From positions 10,679,001-10,743,000 of the forward strand of contig CM028340.1 of the NCBI GenBank assembly GCA_016647705.1: a stretch of DNA of 64,000 bases, given 5' to 3'. The notes under the pieces were generated by a model. The model was not told the DNA's origin. It saw only the letters and a program-made list of their open reading frames with translations, and made no database searches. Origin of the DNA: Eucommia ulmoides (taxonomy: Eukaryota > Streptophyta > Magnoliopsida > Garryales > Eucommiaceae). How positions within the stretch are numbered: position 1 is the stretch's first letter; each line of letters opens with the position of its first letter. Shown here piece by piece: positions 22,832 through 33,987 of the stretch. The translations under genes and the position numbers were made by a program.

Positions 22832-24410
22832 TGATAAGTGTGATCTACCTACATATTTCCTAACCGGTTTTGTTTGTTTTAGAGTATTTTATAGTTTATT
22901 TTATTACGTTTTAATTAGTTTTTATTCTTTTTGTATAAATCAAGTGTGTGGGCAAAAATATAGGAAACTGGAGCGAAAACAATAAGATCGAACCAAACAC
23001 GGTCGAAGAACGGTGGAAAAACGAGTAAGGCGACAATATTTTGAAAGAAGCCCACTGCTGCGATAGTGAAAATATAGAAAGTGGCATTATCTTGCTGAAC
23101 GTCCACCACTGCGGCAGTGAAACTACAGAATGTCAACCAAGGCCACCGCTTACTTCACCGCCGAGGCGATCACCCAACCAACATACCCACCGCCTAGGCG
23201 ATGGCCTCTACGCCAGATTAGATATTTGTTTTTACATATTTTCCCTATTTAAGACACTCCCCTCTCTCATTTTTGGTCTCTCTTGGAATTTTGAGCCCTT
23301 TAGAATATATCTAAGGGTAAGGTAGAGGAGTTTTAGAGGGAGAGCTCACATCCCGAGATAGAGGAAGATGGCGAAGCGATAGTTGAATGTTCTTAGCGAC
23401 AAATTTTCGGACGAGGCTAAGTTCTTCGATTTCTTCTCTTATTTCTTTAACTTAGGATTCTGTGAGCATGTTTAGCTCATTCTTTCATGTAAACACGGCT
23501 ATGGCCATAAGCTAAATGTGGATTGTATAGGGATTAACGATAATATTTATAAATATGTGTCTCGTATGATTTTAGTGTTGCGTTTATGTTTGTTCTTCGT
23601 AGTTTGCTTGTGTTTATTGTATTGTTTGTTTATTATACTTAGATAGATAAATGGAGAATACGGGGTTTGACAAACCCCAGATTCGGATTAGGGTAAACAA
23701 ACGCCACGATCCAATAACCCAGTCGGGAGTTGGATTGTGGACAATCAATGATGTTGAGACAAGCCTCACGTGGCCTAGGGTCGTTAAGACGGTGAGGGGG
23801 ACTTCTTCATTGACTCGAAATTATGTATTCTCCCATATTACACTCAGGAGAGGTGGCGGTGGAGTTTTAGAACTGAGATTGTCGATAGGGTAAACACAAG
23901 GCACGATCCAATAATCCGGTCGGGCGTTGGATTGTGTGTAATCAATGACATTGGGGCGAGACTCACGCAATCTAGGGTCGTTAATATATTGAAAGGGACT
24001 TTTTCGTTGACACAAAGTTGCATTATATCCCTTATGTTACACTCGGGAAAGGTGGCGGAGGAGTTTTAGATACCGAGATTGTCAAATGGGTCGAACACCG
24101 TAAACATAAGTCAATCGTGATCGAATGCGTATTTGTAAACCACGTTAATCCCTAGACAATTTTTTCCCTTAAAATATATTAGTATATTAGTACAGATAAT
24201 TTAAGCTATATTAGTTTAATTTAATTAATTATTTACATTTTTGGTCGCCTAGATAAAGTTAGGTCATGACAATTATGGTACTCGATAATAACGACACCAA
24301 TCCTTGTGGATACGATACTCGATCTTTCAAGATCACATTATACAAAACGTTGACCTTATACACTTGTGAGTAATCAATACGTGAGCGCGTAACAAACGCT
24401 CCGCTGTACA
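22832..24410 (+). repeat. 3' LTR of the LARD-like element
   Basis: It starts TGATAAGTGTGATCTACC and ends CCGCTGTACA. It is collinear with the 5' LTR but lacks about 25 bp of the palindrome cluster (near 23055). Several of its palindrome centres are mutated (CTGCGGCAGTG instead of CCGCGGCGGTG). Confidence 0.92.
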
Positions 24411-24565
24411 GTCGCCTATATTTAATATTAGGTGATGAACTAGTTTCGTCGCAAATTATTTTCCCCCACACTCATACTCTTAAAACGATGTAGTTTTGAA
24501 TAAAGATTGTAGCCAAAATTTAACCTAATTTTTTTATTACTCGATACAGCTATCACCCACTTTTC
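24411..24565. mobile_element. DNA-transposon-like element, continuation after the LTR insert
   Basis: It begins with the second GTCGC copy, then GTCGCCTATATTTAATATTAGG and TAGTTTCGTCGCAAATTATTTT, the same motif style as 18950-19309. It leads directly into the fold-back. Confidence 0.55.
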
Positions 24566-26487
24566 TTCTGAGTTGTTTACGTAATAAATATTTTTTTAAA
24601 AAAAATTACTAAAAAAATATTGATTTTAACTTATTTACCGAAGGAATGCATTTAAGCCTTCTGAAGGGCGGGATCGATTTTTTATTTTTTTTTGATTTTT
24701 TTTATCCGGGCCTTGTGAAGACCAGGATAAAAAAAATCATTTTTTTTAAAGTTTTTTAGATCCCGGCCTTGTGAAGGTCGGGATCACACAATTTATTTAT
24801 TTATTTTTTGTTTTGGACGAATAAAGTTTTAAAATTTCGGCAACTTTGAGTTGATCAACGGTGATCTATCGATATTTTAAATAAATCTAATTTTTTTGTG
24901 TGTATAAATTAGGTTCAAAATACTCCATAATACTTTTTACAACACTAAAAATGGACAAATGGATGAATTTTAAAAAATCGCCAAAGTTGACAAGATGAGT
25001 TGTTTTGATAACGGCAAATTTTTTTTCGGCAATTTAGAATTAACAAAAGATTGCATGTCCGTAACAGAAATGAATCAAATTTTTTGTATATAAACTACGT
25101 TGATAATACTACATAACAAAACTTATAACACTAAAAATGGACAAGTGGATGAATTTTAAATAACCGCTAAAGTTGACCAGACGAGTTTTTTTGAAAATTT
25201 TAAGTTAACAACAAATGGTCGTCTATTCGTAATAGAAATGAATCTGATTTTTTTGCGTACAAACTACGTTCATAACACTAAATAATAAAATTGAGAATAC
25301 CAAAAACGGATAATATGTTATCCAGAGAAAATAAAACTTACGTAAAATAATAGAAAAAGTTTGGATGGACATAATTTTGTGCTCGGTGGTCCGTTTGGGG
25401 CGATTTTTTTTTTTTTTTTTTTGATTTTAGGTATTTTTTCGAGATCTAGGTGTCGTAAATTGCCGTAGGTGGTTTGGTCTAGTATTTTTTCAAACAAAGC
25501 CCGTTTTCATATTCAATTTTGGATTCGAAGTGTTGTGTGACTAAATTTGTAATCTTTGTCGCGAGCGTGCGTCTTGTTCTATTGGTAAAATTGAAATCTT
25601 CGAAAGCTAGAGTGATAACTTAGATCAGACCCAACTTTTAAAAAAACAATTGTCTCCAACGGACCACCGAGCACAAAGTTATGTCAATCCAAACATTGAA
25701 GAGCAATATAATATTTTTGGAATGTTGAAGAGTAATAAAATGTTGTGACAATAACCATTATTTAAAAATTATTCATTAATCCGTTTTTGGTGTTCTCGAT
25801 TTTATTATTTAGCGTTATGAACATAGTTTGTATACAATAAAATCAGGTTCATTTCTGTTACGGATAAACGACCATTTTTTGTTGACTCAAATTTTTTAAA
25901 AAAACTCGTCTGGTCAATTTTGGCGGTTATTTAAAATTCATCCATTTGTCCGTTTTTAGTGTTATAAGTTTTGGTATGTAGTGTTATAAACATAGTTTAT
26001 ATACAAAAAATTTGGTTCATTTCTGTTACGGACATGCAATCTTTTGTTAATTCTAAATTGTCGAAAAACATTTCGCTATTATCGAAACAACTCATCTAGT
26101 CAACTTTGGCGATTTTTTAAAATTCATCTATTTGTCCGATTTTAGTGTTGTAAAAAGCATTATGGAGTATTTTGAACGTAATTTATACACAAAAAAAATT
26201 AGATTTATTTAAAATATCGATAGATTACCGTTGATTAACTCAAAGTTGCCGAAAAAATTAAAAATTTATTTAGCCAAAGAAAAACATAACAAACAAAAAA
26301 AATTAAAAAAATTAAAAAAATAAATTGTGTGATCCCGGCCTTCACAAGGCCGGGATCAAAAAAATCAAAAAAAAAAATTTGATCCTGCCCTTCAGAAGAT
26401 CGAAATGCATTCCTTCGGTAAATAAATTGAAATCAATACTTTTTTAGTAATTTTTTTTTAATATTTATTACGTAAACAACTCATTTT
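24566..26487. repeat. Large inverted repeat (fold-back), 1.92 kb
   Basis: The left arm is about 24569-25400 and the right arm about 25655-26485, pairing over their whole length. The outer ends share GAGTTGTTTACGTAATAAATA and GAAGGAATGC. The inner ends share TTTGGATGGACATAA and GTGCTCGGTGGTCCGTT. The loop is about 255 bp. Each arm contains three diverged tandem units of about 130-190 bp marked by ACACTAAAAATGGACAA and GTAACAGAAATGAAT. A nested palindrome also lies in each arm (GATCCCGGCC...GGGATC at 24759-24785 and 26331-26357). No protein is encoded. If transcribed it would form a hairpin of more than 800 bp. Confidence 0.92.
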
Positions 26488-26697
26488 CTTCTTTTATCCT
26501 TCAAACCGATGCTTGCTCTCTTCACTCTGTCTTCATTCTCTGTTCATGAAGACAAAGGACAACGACGAACAAGCGATCCTTTCTCTCTTCACTAAATCCT
26601 TCTCTCTTCAAACTATCTATCATCAAGAGGGTGAGGGCTTGTCGACCCCTACCAGATTTGTGATTTGGGCTGCCATCGGCCATCCCTCCCTCACTCT

Positions 26698-28180
26698 ATG
26701 TCTATTTCGCGACTCCAAGAATACGACAACGATGACGTCCAATTTGCCATTGAGCGCGAACATGACAATGCCAACGCCAACATTCAAACCGTCGTCGCTC
26801 TCCATCATACCTCGCCTCGCTTCGTCATTGCCATTATCGACCAAATCTGGCCACCATTTGCAACCAAAAGGTAAGTCCCGATTCAATTTCTGATTTGTTC
26901 AAATACAACGACGGCGACGAACAGGTAGCTTCGATTCCTGGTGATTGAAGAATTCTAGCCATGGCATGAACAATTAGGTCTCAATTTAATCTCTATTTGG
27001 GTATGTTGAACTTCACCATTCAATTTCGTTTTTAGGTATTTTCAGCTTCATTATTCACTTTTGTTTCTAGGGCTCAACCCTTCTCGCTACAGTAACAATA
27101 GCCATCGATCTAGCACCATCGGAATTTTAATTTTGATTTAGTTTATGAATTTGATTGGCTTCATAAATCTAATTCTTTTTTTCCTAGCCAAATTTCCTTA
27201 CCTTTGCTGTTCTGTTCACAGATTTCTGTGTCTATTCCCAAATTTTTGTCCCTGATTTCTGTTATTTTTGTTCTAGGCCTGTCAGTCGAACAAAATGCCT
27301 GAGAATAGCTGCAGATGGACATGGGTCTGCTGCTGCTCTTCAATTTCTTCTTAATCTCCACCGCTTTCTTGGTTCATGGATGTGCAGGTCACACACTCTC
27401 TTATAGCATATTCTTTATTTCTGTGTGTTTGCTATGTGTAATTTTATTTTTCTTCATGAAATTCCTATGAGTTTTCTTCAATTTAGAAATTTTATACAGT
27501 TGAGATCTGTAGATCAAGAATTTAAGCTTTAATTGTTGAATTATGTCTTCTTATGTTCTTCTTATATGCACTATGTTTCAGACTTCCATATAAATTCACT
27601 GAAATCTATTGTTTCTCTGCGTAGATTCGAACATGGTAAGTTCTTCAACTAATTACCAACTGATCACGTTGTTCGAAAAATCATGAATGCTTCTTATAAT
27701 AATGCTTCAATCTTTAAACCTTAAAAAAAAAACATTTAGTTCTTGGGTTTTAGATCTGTTTCTTTATTTTTTGGCAACAATTCTCCTCAGATCCAACCCA
27801 AAATAGGTATTGAAATCTGATTTGATCTACCATTTTCATATCAAATGGGTAATTTATGTGTTTATTTAATCATGATTTAAGCAAAAGATTATGTGATTAA
27901 TTTATATATGGTTGCTACTAAAAATAATCTCAAATCTGGGTTAAAAACAATCTCAAATTTGGATTTGGTTTGGCTATTTATGATTTGCACACTTAATTAA
28001 TTTATTAAAACAAAATTCGCAGAATATTGAAGAAATTTATTCAATTTATGGGTCCCAAATTTCTCAGGTATTCTATTGCCTTATACTTCTATGAATTTTA
28101 TTGAACCCCTCCACCACATAAGACTCCGTTGATGATTTTATCTTTCTTTTTTCTGTTTTTAATTGTTTCAGATTAGAGCA
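26698..28180 (+). CDS. Candidate spliced gene inside the DNA element, function unknown
   Basis: An ATG at 26698 opens MSISRLQEYDNDDVQFAIER. The frame continues to a perfect plant donor (AAAAG|GTAAGT) at 26870/26871. An exon at 27277-27387 lies between TTTTTGTTCTAG and GTGCAG|GTCACA. Joined in phase, it stays open through 37 codons (start PVSRTKCLRIAADGHGS). An 11-nt exon (ATTCGAACATG|GTAAGTT, near 27624) and an acceptor TTTCAG|ATTAG near 28171 would give a stop after about 100 residues. No domain is recognised. Another long frame (26513-26893) overlaps exon 1. It sits between the fold-back and the right end of the element, so capture of host exons (Pack-type) is one explanation. A non-coding spliced transcript is another. 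Confidence 0.3.
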
Positions 28181-28980
28181 CTATGAAGAAATACATTCAG
28201 TCGCCATGAGATTGAAAAATAGGGATAAAATGGAGAGCATGGATATAATACTAGTATCATTGGTAACCTAGTCTTCTTAGGTATATCTTCTTAATTTGAA
28301 CGAGTAATGCAAAATTGTGCTTCGTGATTGCATTAATTCTTCTGGTTATGTATAATTATGATTTGTTCTTGATTTAATTTTTTGGATACCTTTAGGTTTA
28401 GCTTATGGGTTTTATTTGATAGAACTATGAATCCTAATGGCAGAGTGTTGGGGTTTTCGTGCTTAATTACATTGCTTTGAAAGTAACTGTTTCTGTTCTC
28501 ACAATTTTGTTATGGAACAAAAATAGAAACTTGGGAACAAAAATATGTTTCTGTTTGAATCAAATTCAATTTATTTATTTATTTATTTATTTTTATTATA
28601 TTTACAACTTGTAGATGAATATGGTGGGTCGTCTAGAACATACCCAAGAAAGTGAGAACCCAGAGACAAAGGACAACATATGAGATGACATTCTTGGGAG
28701 AACATCTAGTTACATCAGAGGACTTGGTTTTCATCAAATGAAATTTCATCCACACACAGAACATCGAAAGAGGTTGAGCAAAGATATTAGGGAACATCTG
28801 GTTATTTTGTAATGATGTTTTGTTAGACATATTTTATTTTTGTCATATTAGTGTTTAAAGATATTGGTAGAGTTAGTATATTGATATATTTTATTTTTAA
28901 TGCAGTCGTATGATTTTGTTTACCTTCTATTGATTGATTGTGGTATTAGTTAGAAATTTAAAATTGAAAATTAATTTTAT
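28181..28980. other. No gene seen; AT-rich interior of the DNA element
   Basis: This region contains a (TTTA)n run near 28568-28595 and short chance frames only. One 65-codon minus frame at 28633-28830 has no recognisable content. Confidence 0.4.
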
Positions 28981-29167
28981 TATTTTAGCCGCGAAATTGA
29001 AAAAAAAACAAATTATCGCTAAAATAAATTCAACTATTGGCTAAAAATTATCGCTAAAATAAATTCAACTATTGGCTACAACCATGTTTTAGTGACAAAA
29101 TATGTTGGTTGCTAAAAGTTTTCCCACCATTTCCAATTGTGTTTTGGCAACGAAAAATGTTCGTCCG
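28981..29167. mobile_element. Right end of the DNA-transposon-like element
   Basis: The motif style of 18950-19309 returns: AATTATCGCTAAAATAAATT, AGTGACAAAATATGTTGGTTG, GGCAACGAAAAATGTTCGTCC. A 35-bp unit (ATTATCGCTAAAATAAATTC...GGCTAAAA) is duplicated in tandem at 29012-29080. At about 29168 the sequence switches to the gypsy LTR fragment. Confidence 0.5.
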
Positions 29168-29506
29168 TAATGTTCATATTTTGGCCGTAATGTTCTTGTC
29201 CGAACTCCGATTGATATAATTGAAACATTTATAAAAATCTAAGACATAGATCTACAACTTTTTTGTTTTGTGGTTTTTCAAAATCGGATTTCATCGTGGT
29301 AAAAAATGACCTTGTAGTTACTACACCTACATTGCTGACGAACTTTTACAACCCAATTCCGTACTTTTTACCACATTTTCTCCCAATTATTTTCAATTTC
29401 TACAAAACAACACCAAAAACACATTAAAATTACAAAAATGCTTGAAAACACAAAAACTTTTGAATTTAAAAGTACTGGATTTATTGGTAAATAAACCACT
29501 CATCAA
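29168..29506 (-). mobile_element. Gypsy-like LTR U3 fragment, homologous to 14629-14986
   Basis: The minus strand begins TGATGAGTGGTTTATTTACC at 29506 and stays collinear with 14986-14629 (TTTTGGCCGTAA, ACCACATTTTC, TACAAAACAA-ACCAAAAACACATTAAA). It stops at the edge of the DNA-like element. It may be the U3 half of the 5' LTR whose other half is 17779-18838. Confidence 0.75.
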
Positions 29507-29856
29507 TAAGAAGTTTTCATCTTTTTGTTTTACCATTTTGATTGTAATACCTTTCTTATAATGTTTTCTAAAATGTTTATGTAATAAAGAAATTAGAACT
29601 GTTTCTTCTTTCTGTTTATTTTCTAATTAATAATTGATTAAATAATTAATTGTTTAATTAATTAATTAATTTATGACTAAATATAACAATAATCTTAAAG
29701 CAGATTTCTGAATTATTTTAAATAATTATGATTTTGTTTGAAAAACATTCTAGTAATAATGTTTCTTATATTTTTATTTGTGTTTCTTACAAGAAAAATG
29801 TCCACAAATGTTATTGTTGTTACCGCTGTTGTGGTTGCTAATCAAGGTGTTGCACC
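29507..29856. other. No gene seen
   Basis: AT-rich sequence with an (ATTA)n run near 29650-29672. It has no recognised feature before the copia LTR begins. Confidence 0.5.
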
Positions 29857-31858
29857 TGTTGAACACTATGTTTTGATGAACAATTAAGTATTGATATTTT
29901 TGGTGGAACTAATGATTTTGAAGAGTGTTTCAGAAAAGAGTTTTATATAGTTGATTAAGAAGAAGATCTCAGGAAGAAAACATAAAGAGTGCGAGATAAG
30001 CGCAATGAGGATTTGAATAGTTTCGAAGACCTTGAAAAAAATTAGGTGAAAACAACTTGTTATTTATATACTCTTAACACAACTCGAATTAGGATTACAC
30101 ACGACATTTTATTTGAGTTATTTATATATGTTATGGTATGAAGTGATAAGTTCAAGATCCTAAAATGAGATATTTTATGTGCTCCTTATATGAAATGAAA
30201 TTGATAAATGACCTAATTCAAAAACATGTTTTATGGAATAAATAATTATATTTTTGGGTCAATTCGGTCAACCGAGAAAAGCAATCTGTCAATCGAATCA
30301 AACATTGAGTTTTAGAGTAGAAATGAGGTGATGTTGATCCAGTCGGTCAATCGAATTAAAAAGGTCGGTCAACCGTTTGAAACAGTGGCTAAATTGGCAA
30401 AAGAAGTGAACAACCTGAATCAATCGGTCAACTATCTGAGGGTAATTGGTCAACTGTTTGAGTCTGTGGTTAACATCTTGAACCAATGGGTCATCGATTG
30501 GAAGGAGTTAGTCAACTGACTAGCCTAAAAGATCAGCCTATATTTCGGCTCTAGAGTATTCAGTCAATAGATTGCTAGGGCTTGGACAACTGATAGTATC
30601 GGTTGAGATTTTGAGGGACCATGGTCAAAATCTATCTATTTTTCAGGATTCTAAGAGAGAGATTTCGAAGATTTGAACTTAATTAAGATATGGTTTACTT
30701 ATTCTATTATCCCTAATGATTTAATCCATAAACTTTATGACTCTCTTAATTTAAATAGATTAATAATTCCTATCTTTATAATTTTAAATTGAGAATACTT
30801 TGGTGGACTCATTTGAAAGAATTGAAAATTATTTTAATGTGGAATACACCATAAATGAGAGGTATTGTTATATGGGGTCTAAAAGTGTCTTTTAGAGGCA
30901 TATCTTTGAAAAACTAACCATTGGAGGATCTGATTTATGTTTATAAAAGTAGACCTCTGAGAATTAGTTAAAACACATCAAGAACAATCAATTCAAGTTT
31001 TCCTAAGAGATATATTTACGTTGAGATTTTCGTGAGAAATTCATTCTTCATTCTTGATCGAAAGCGTTGTTTATTTGGCGTTATCGACTTCTGCTTGATT
31101 ATGATTCTGTCATTATCTTTGATGTTTTCCGGTGAGATCTTTTCAAGTTTCGTTGTTAATTTTGCATTCATATATTTATTGCTTTCTTGATTTTAAGATT
31201 GTTTAGAAAATCATTGTAAACTTAAAAGTCTAAAAAATCTTTTTAAATGATTTTATTTGATTAACTTATTATGTGCTCTAAATTGTGCTACTCACTTTAT
31301 TATTTAATCATATTTTATTTACTTCACATTATTTCTATCACATAGAATTTTTTGGGATATTAATTGAGTATATTTGTATTGAAATGGTAAAAGCTCCTTG
31401 TGAGAAGAAACTCATATTTTTTTTTTGTATTTATGAGTTTGAGAGGATTAGACACGTTTTTGACAGCGTCTAGTCAGGGTAGCTAAGTTTCAATATTTTT
31501 CCTGTGAAAAATTTTAGGGTTTGATTTTTGTCCTACAAAAAGGTTAGGTTATTTTTTTTCCTTAAAAAGAATTAGGTTTTGATTCTCCTTATAATTGAAT
31601 TGTTATTTTTGAGTGATTTATAAAATTTATTCCTAAACCTGTGAAAATGATAAGTAAGAGAGTCGTTAGGTTAACCTTTGTCCTGATAAAAAGATAGGGT
31701 TCTTCCTTGGCTTAGGAAAATGGTAAATTTATAAAGGTTGATTTTGTGCTTGTAAAAGAATCATTATAAGGGTTTGATTCCTACTTCGTAAAGGAATTAG
31801 GATTTTAGTGGTTTGCGAATCTCCGTGGGTCTCGGGAGACTAGATTAGGTAAGAGTAG
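29857..31858 (+). mobile_element. 5' LTR of copia element A, first part
   Basis: It begins TGTTGAACACTATGTTTTGATGAACAATTAAG, the start shared by six related LTRs in the window. Between 30255 and 30605 it carries an array of CGGTCAACCG-type half-palindromes. A TATA-like TTTATAAAAGTAGACC is near 30948. It is interrupted at 31859 by a solo LTR and resumes at 33301. Confidence 0.85.
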
Positions 31859-33295
31859 TGGTAGTGGAATATTAGATCGCTAACTTACACCGCAAGTGTA
31901 GGGTTCAAGTTTTAGTATAGGTTGGGAGAATAAGGGTATCGTGTTCATAGGGATTGGTTGAGATTATTATCGAGTACCGTGATTATCATGACCTAATTTT
32001 ATCTAAGCGGAAAAAATGTATATAAAATTAATAAATACTAATACTAAGTTAATTAATCTAATTAAATTAACTATACTAATATTAATATGAGATGGTTAAG
32101 GGGAGTAGATTGCCTAGGGATTCACTTCATTTACTTAAATGCGTTTGATTTCATTTTAGTTTACGTTAACGGCGTTCGACTTATCCGATAATCTCGGTTC
32201 GTAAACTCACTCGCCATATCTCCCGAGTGTAAGACTAGTGAATACGTGACTTTGTGTCAATGAAGAAGTCCCCCTTAACCTCTTAATGATGCTAGGTCAC
32301 GTGAGTCTCGCCCTAACGTCATTAATTGCACAATCTCCAACTCTCTCTTGGATTATTGGATTGTCGCGTTGTTTTTATCCTAGTCCGAATTCGGGGTTAC
32401 CTTTATCAAGTGTCAAATCTCGTATTCTCTAATTATCTAAACAAGCATAATATCATGACACAACGATAAACATAATCAAAATATGAAGAACATGCATTAA
32501 AGAAACACAAACTCAACCAAATCACATTTTCATAAATATTATTATTAATCCCTAAGACAATCTATGTTTAGCTAACGGCCATAACCGTATATATAATGAA
32601 TAATGAGCTAAATATGCTCAAATAATAATCCTAAGTTAAGTGATGAAGAAAGAAACGAGAGAAACTAGCCGTAGTCTAAAGATTTGTCGCTAAGAACGTG
32701 CCAAGATTGCTTCTCCTTCTTTACAATTTGTTCTTCTCCTTAGGATTTGCTTGAGCTCCCCAAAATCCTCTAAAATTTGCCTCTAATATGTTATGAGGTC
32801 TAATGGCCGAATGGGAGAGGAGAAGATAAGAAATAGGGAATAAAAATATCCTAAAAAATATCTAAATCGGGTGCAGAGCTGACCGCCATGGCGGTGGGGT
32901 TTGTCGGTTTGATCTTCGCCAAAGCGGTGGAGGAAGCGTTATAATCAGGACCTCTCTACAGTTTCACCGCCGCGACAGTGGGTCTCACTACTGTGGCAAT
33001 GAGTTTACAGCAACTTTAGGCCCCTCTCTTCATATTCACCGCTGCGGTAGTGGTCTGGACGCCGTCACGGTGGGCTGCTATTCTGAATATTGCCTCCGTG
33101 CTTATTTTCCCACCGTTCATCAACTGTTCTTGATCCGATATGATCGTTTACAATCTGTTTTTATCTCTTTTTACCCCACACACCTGTTTTAATACAAAAA
33201 GAATAAAAACAAATTAAAATATATAAAAATGCTATAAAAATACTCTAAAACTAACAAAACCGATTTGAGAATAAATAGATAAATCACACCTATCA
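31859..33295 (-). mobile_element. Solo LTR of the TGATAGG (tRNA-Asp) family, 1,437 bp
   Basis: On the minus strand it begins TGATAGGTGTGATTTATC and ends TAATATTCCACTACCA. Perfect AGTAG copies lie at 31854-31858 and 33296-33300. It contains the family blocks (GAAGATTTGTCGCTAAG on the + strand near 32680), a palindrome cluster (32880-33080) and a single copy of the 205-bp unit (about 32190-32410). Confidence 0.93.
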
Positions 33296-33300
33296 AGTAG

Positions 33301-33520
33301 CTTACCGAACCAGGATATATCTTAGTGTGCTTCATTGTTTATTTTATATTATATTCTATTTGGGTGTACATTTAGTATTAAACACATAATTATTGCGTAA
33401 CTATGATAATAATTAATTTAGGAAAATCGTTTATTTGATATTAAGTGTTTAAAGAATTAATTATTTGAATTTTGTAACTACCCAATTCACCTCCCTTTTG
33501 GGTATCTCTTTGGGCCAACA
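33301..33520 (+). mobile_element. 5' LTR of copia element A, last part
   Basis: It continues as CTTACCGAACCAGGATATATC and ends ACCCAATTCACC...GGGCCAACA, the terminus shared with the solo LTR ending at 46174. Joined to the first part, the LTR is about 2.2 kb. The expected primer-binding site does not follow, so sequence was lost at the LTR-gag junction. Confidence 0.85.
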
Positions 33521-33700
33521 CCACCACCTACTGTGTATGTGCCTGTTGCACATCCTGTGCCAACTCCATATGGGGAAAATCCTGACAAGTTTGATGGAAG
33601 CTTCTTCAAGAGATGGAAGCAGAAGATGTTGTTCAACTTGACAACATTGGACTTGGCAAGATTCCTCCGCGAGGATGCTCTGGTCATAACTGCATAGTCA
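33521..33700 (+). pseudogene. Copia gag remnant (element A)
   Basis: The + frame reads GENPDKFDGSFFKRWKQKML followed by FNLTTLDLARFLREDA, the N-terminal signature of plant copia gag (UBN2-type). It directly follows the LTR end without PBS or start codon. It stops at about 33695, where sequence jumps to the pre-integrase region, so most of gag and the protease are deleted. Confidence 0.85.
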
Positions 33701-33705
33701 TGATA

Positions 33706-33987
33706 ATATAAGTTATAAATGTGAAACTTATACGGAGTCAAAATTGACTCGAAATTCTTTTCATTCAATTGAACGAAAAAGTGAGCCTCTAGAGTTAGTG
33801 CACACAGATGTTTGTGGTTTTAACTTTTTACAAACTAGAGGAGAGAAAAAAAATACTTTGTTACTTTTATTGATGATTGTATAAAACATTGCTATGTTTA
33901 TCTTTTAAGAAGTAAAGATGAAGCATTAGATATGTTTGTACATTATAAGATTGAAGTTGAAAATCAACTTAACAAGAAGATCAAAAT
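33706..33987 (+). pseudogene. Copia pre-integrase and integrase N-part (element A)
   Basis: In one frame the sequence gives ESKLTRNSFHSIERKSEPLE, then LVHTDVCGFN, KYFVTFIDDCTKHCYVYLLR and NQLNKKIKM. These are the GAG-pre-integrase tail and the first integrase catalytic Asp neighbourhood. The reading frame is cut after KIKM by a solo LTR; the next residues (LRGDRGG) resume at 36310. Confidence 0.88.

Larger units (their letters stand above)
19310..24410 (+). mobile_element. Complete non-autonomous LTR retrotransposon (LARD-like), 5.1 kb
   Basis: The element has two LTRs (19310-20919, 22832-24410), a GTCGC duplication on both sides, a tRNA-Asp-type PBS and a polypurine-like string before the second LTR. 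The internal region is only 1.9 kb and lacks protease, RT, RNase H and integrase. The only coding trace is the gag start. It must have moved with enzymes supplied by a related gypsy element. By eye the LTRs are about 90% identical, so it is not recent, although both ends and the TSD remain perfect. Confidence 0.93.
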
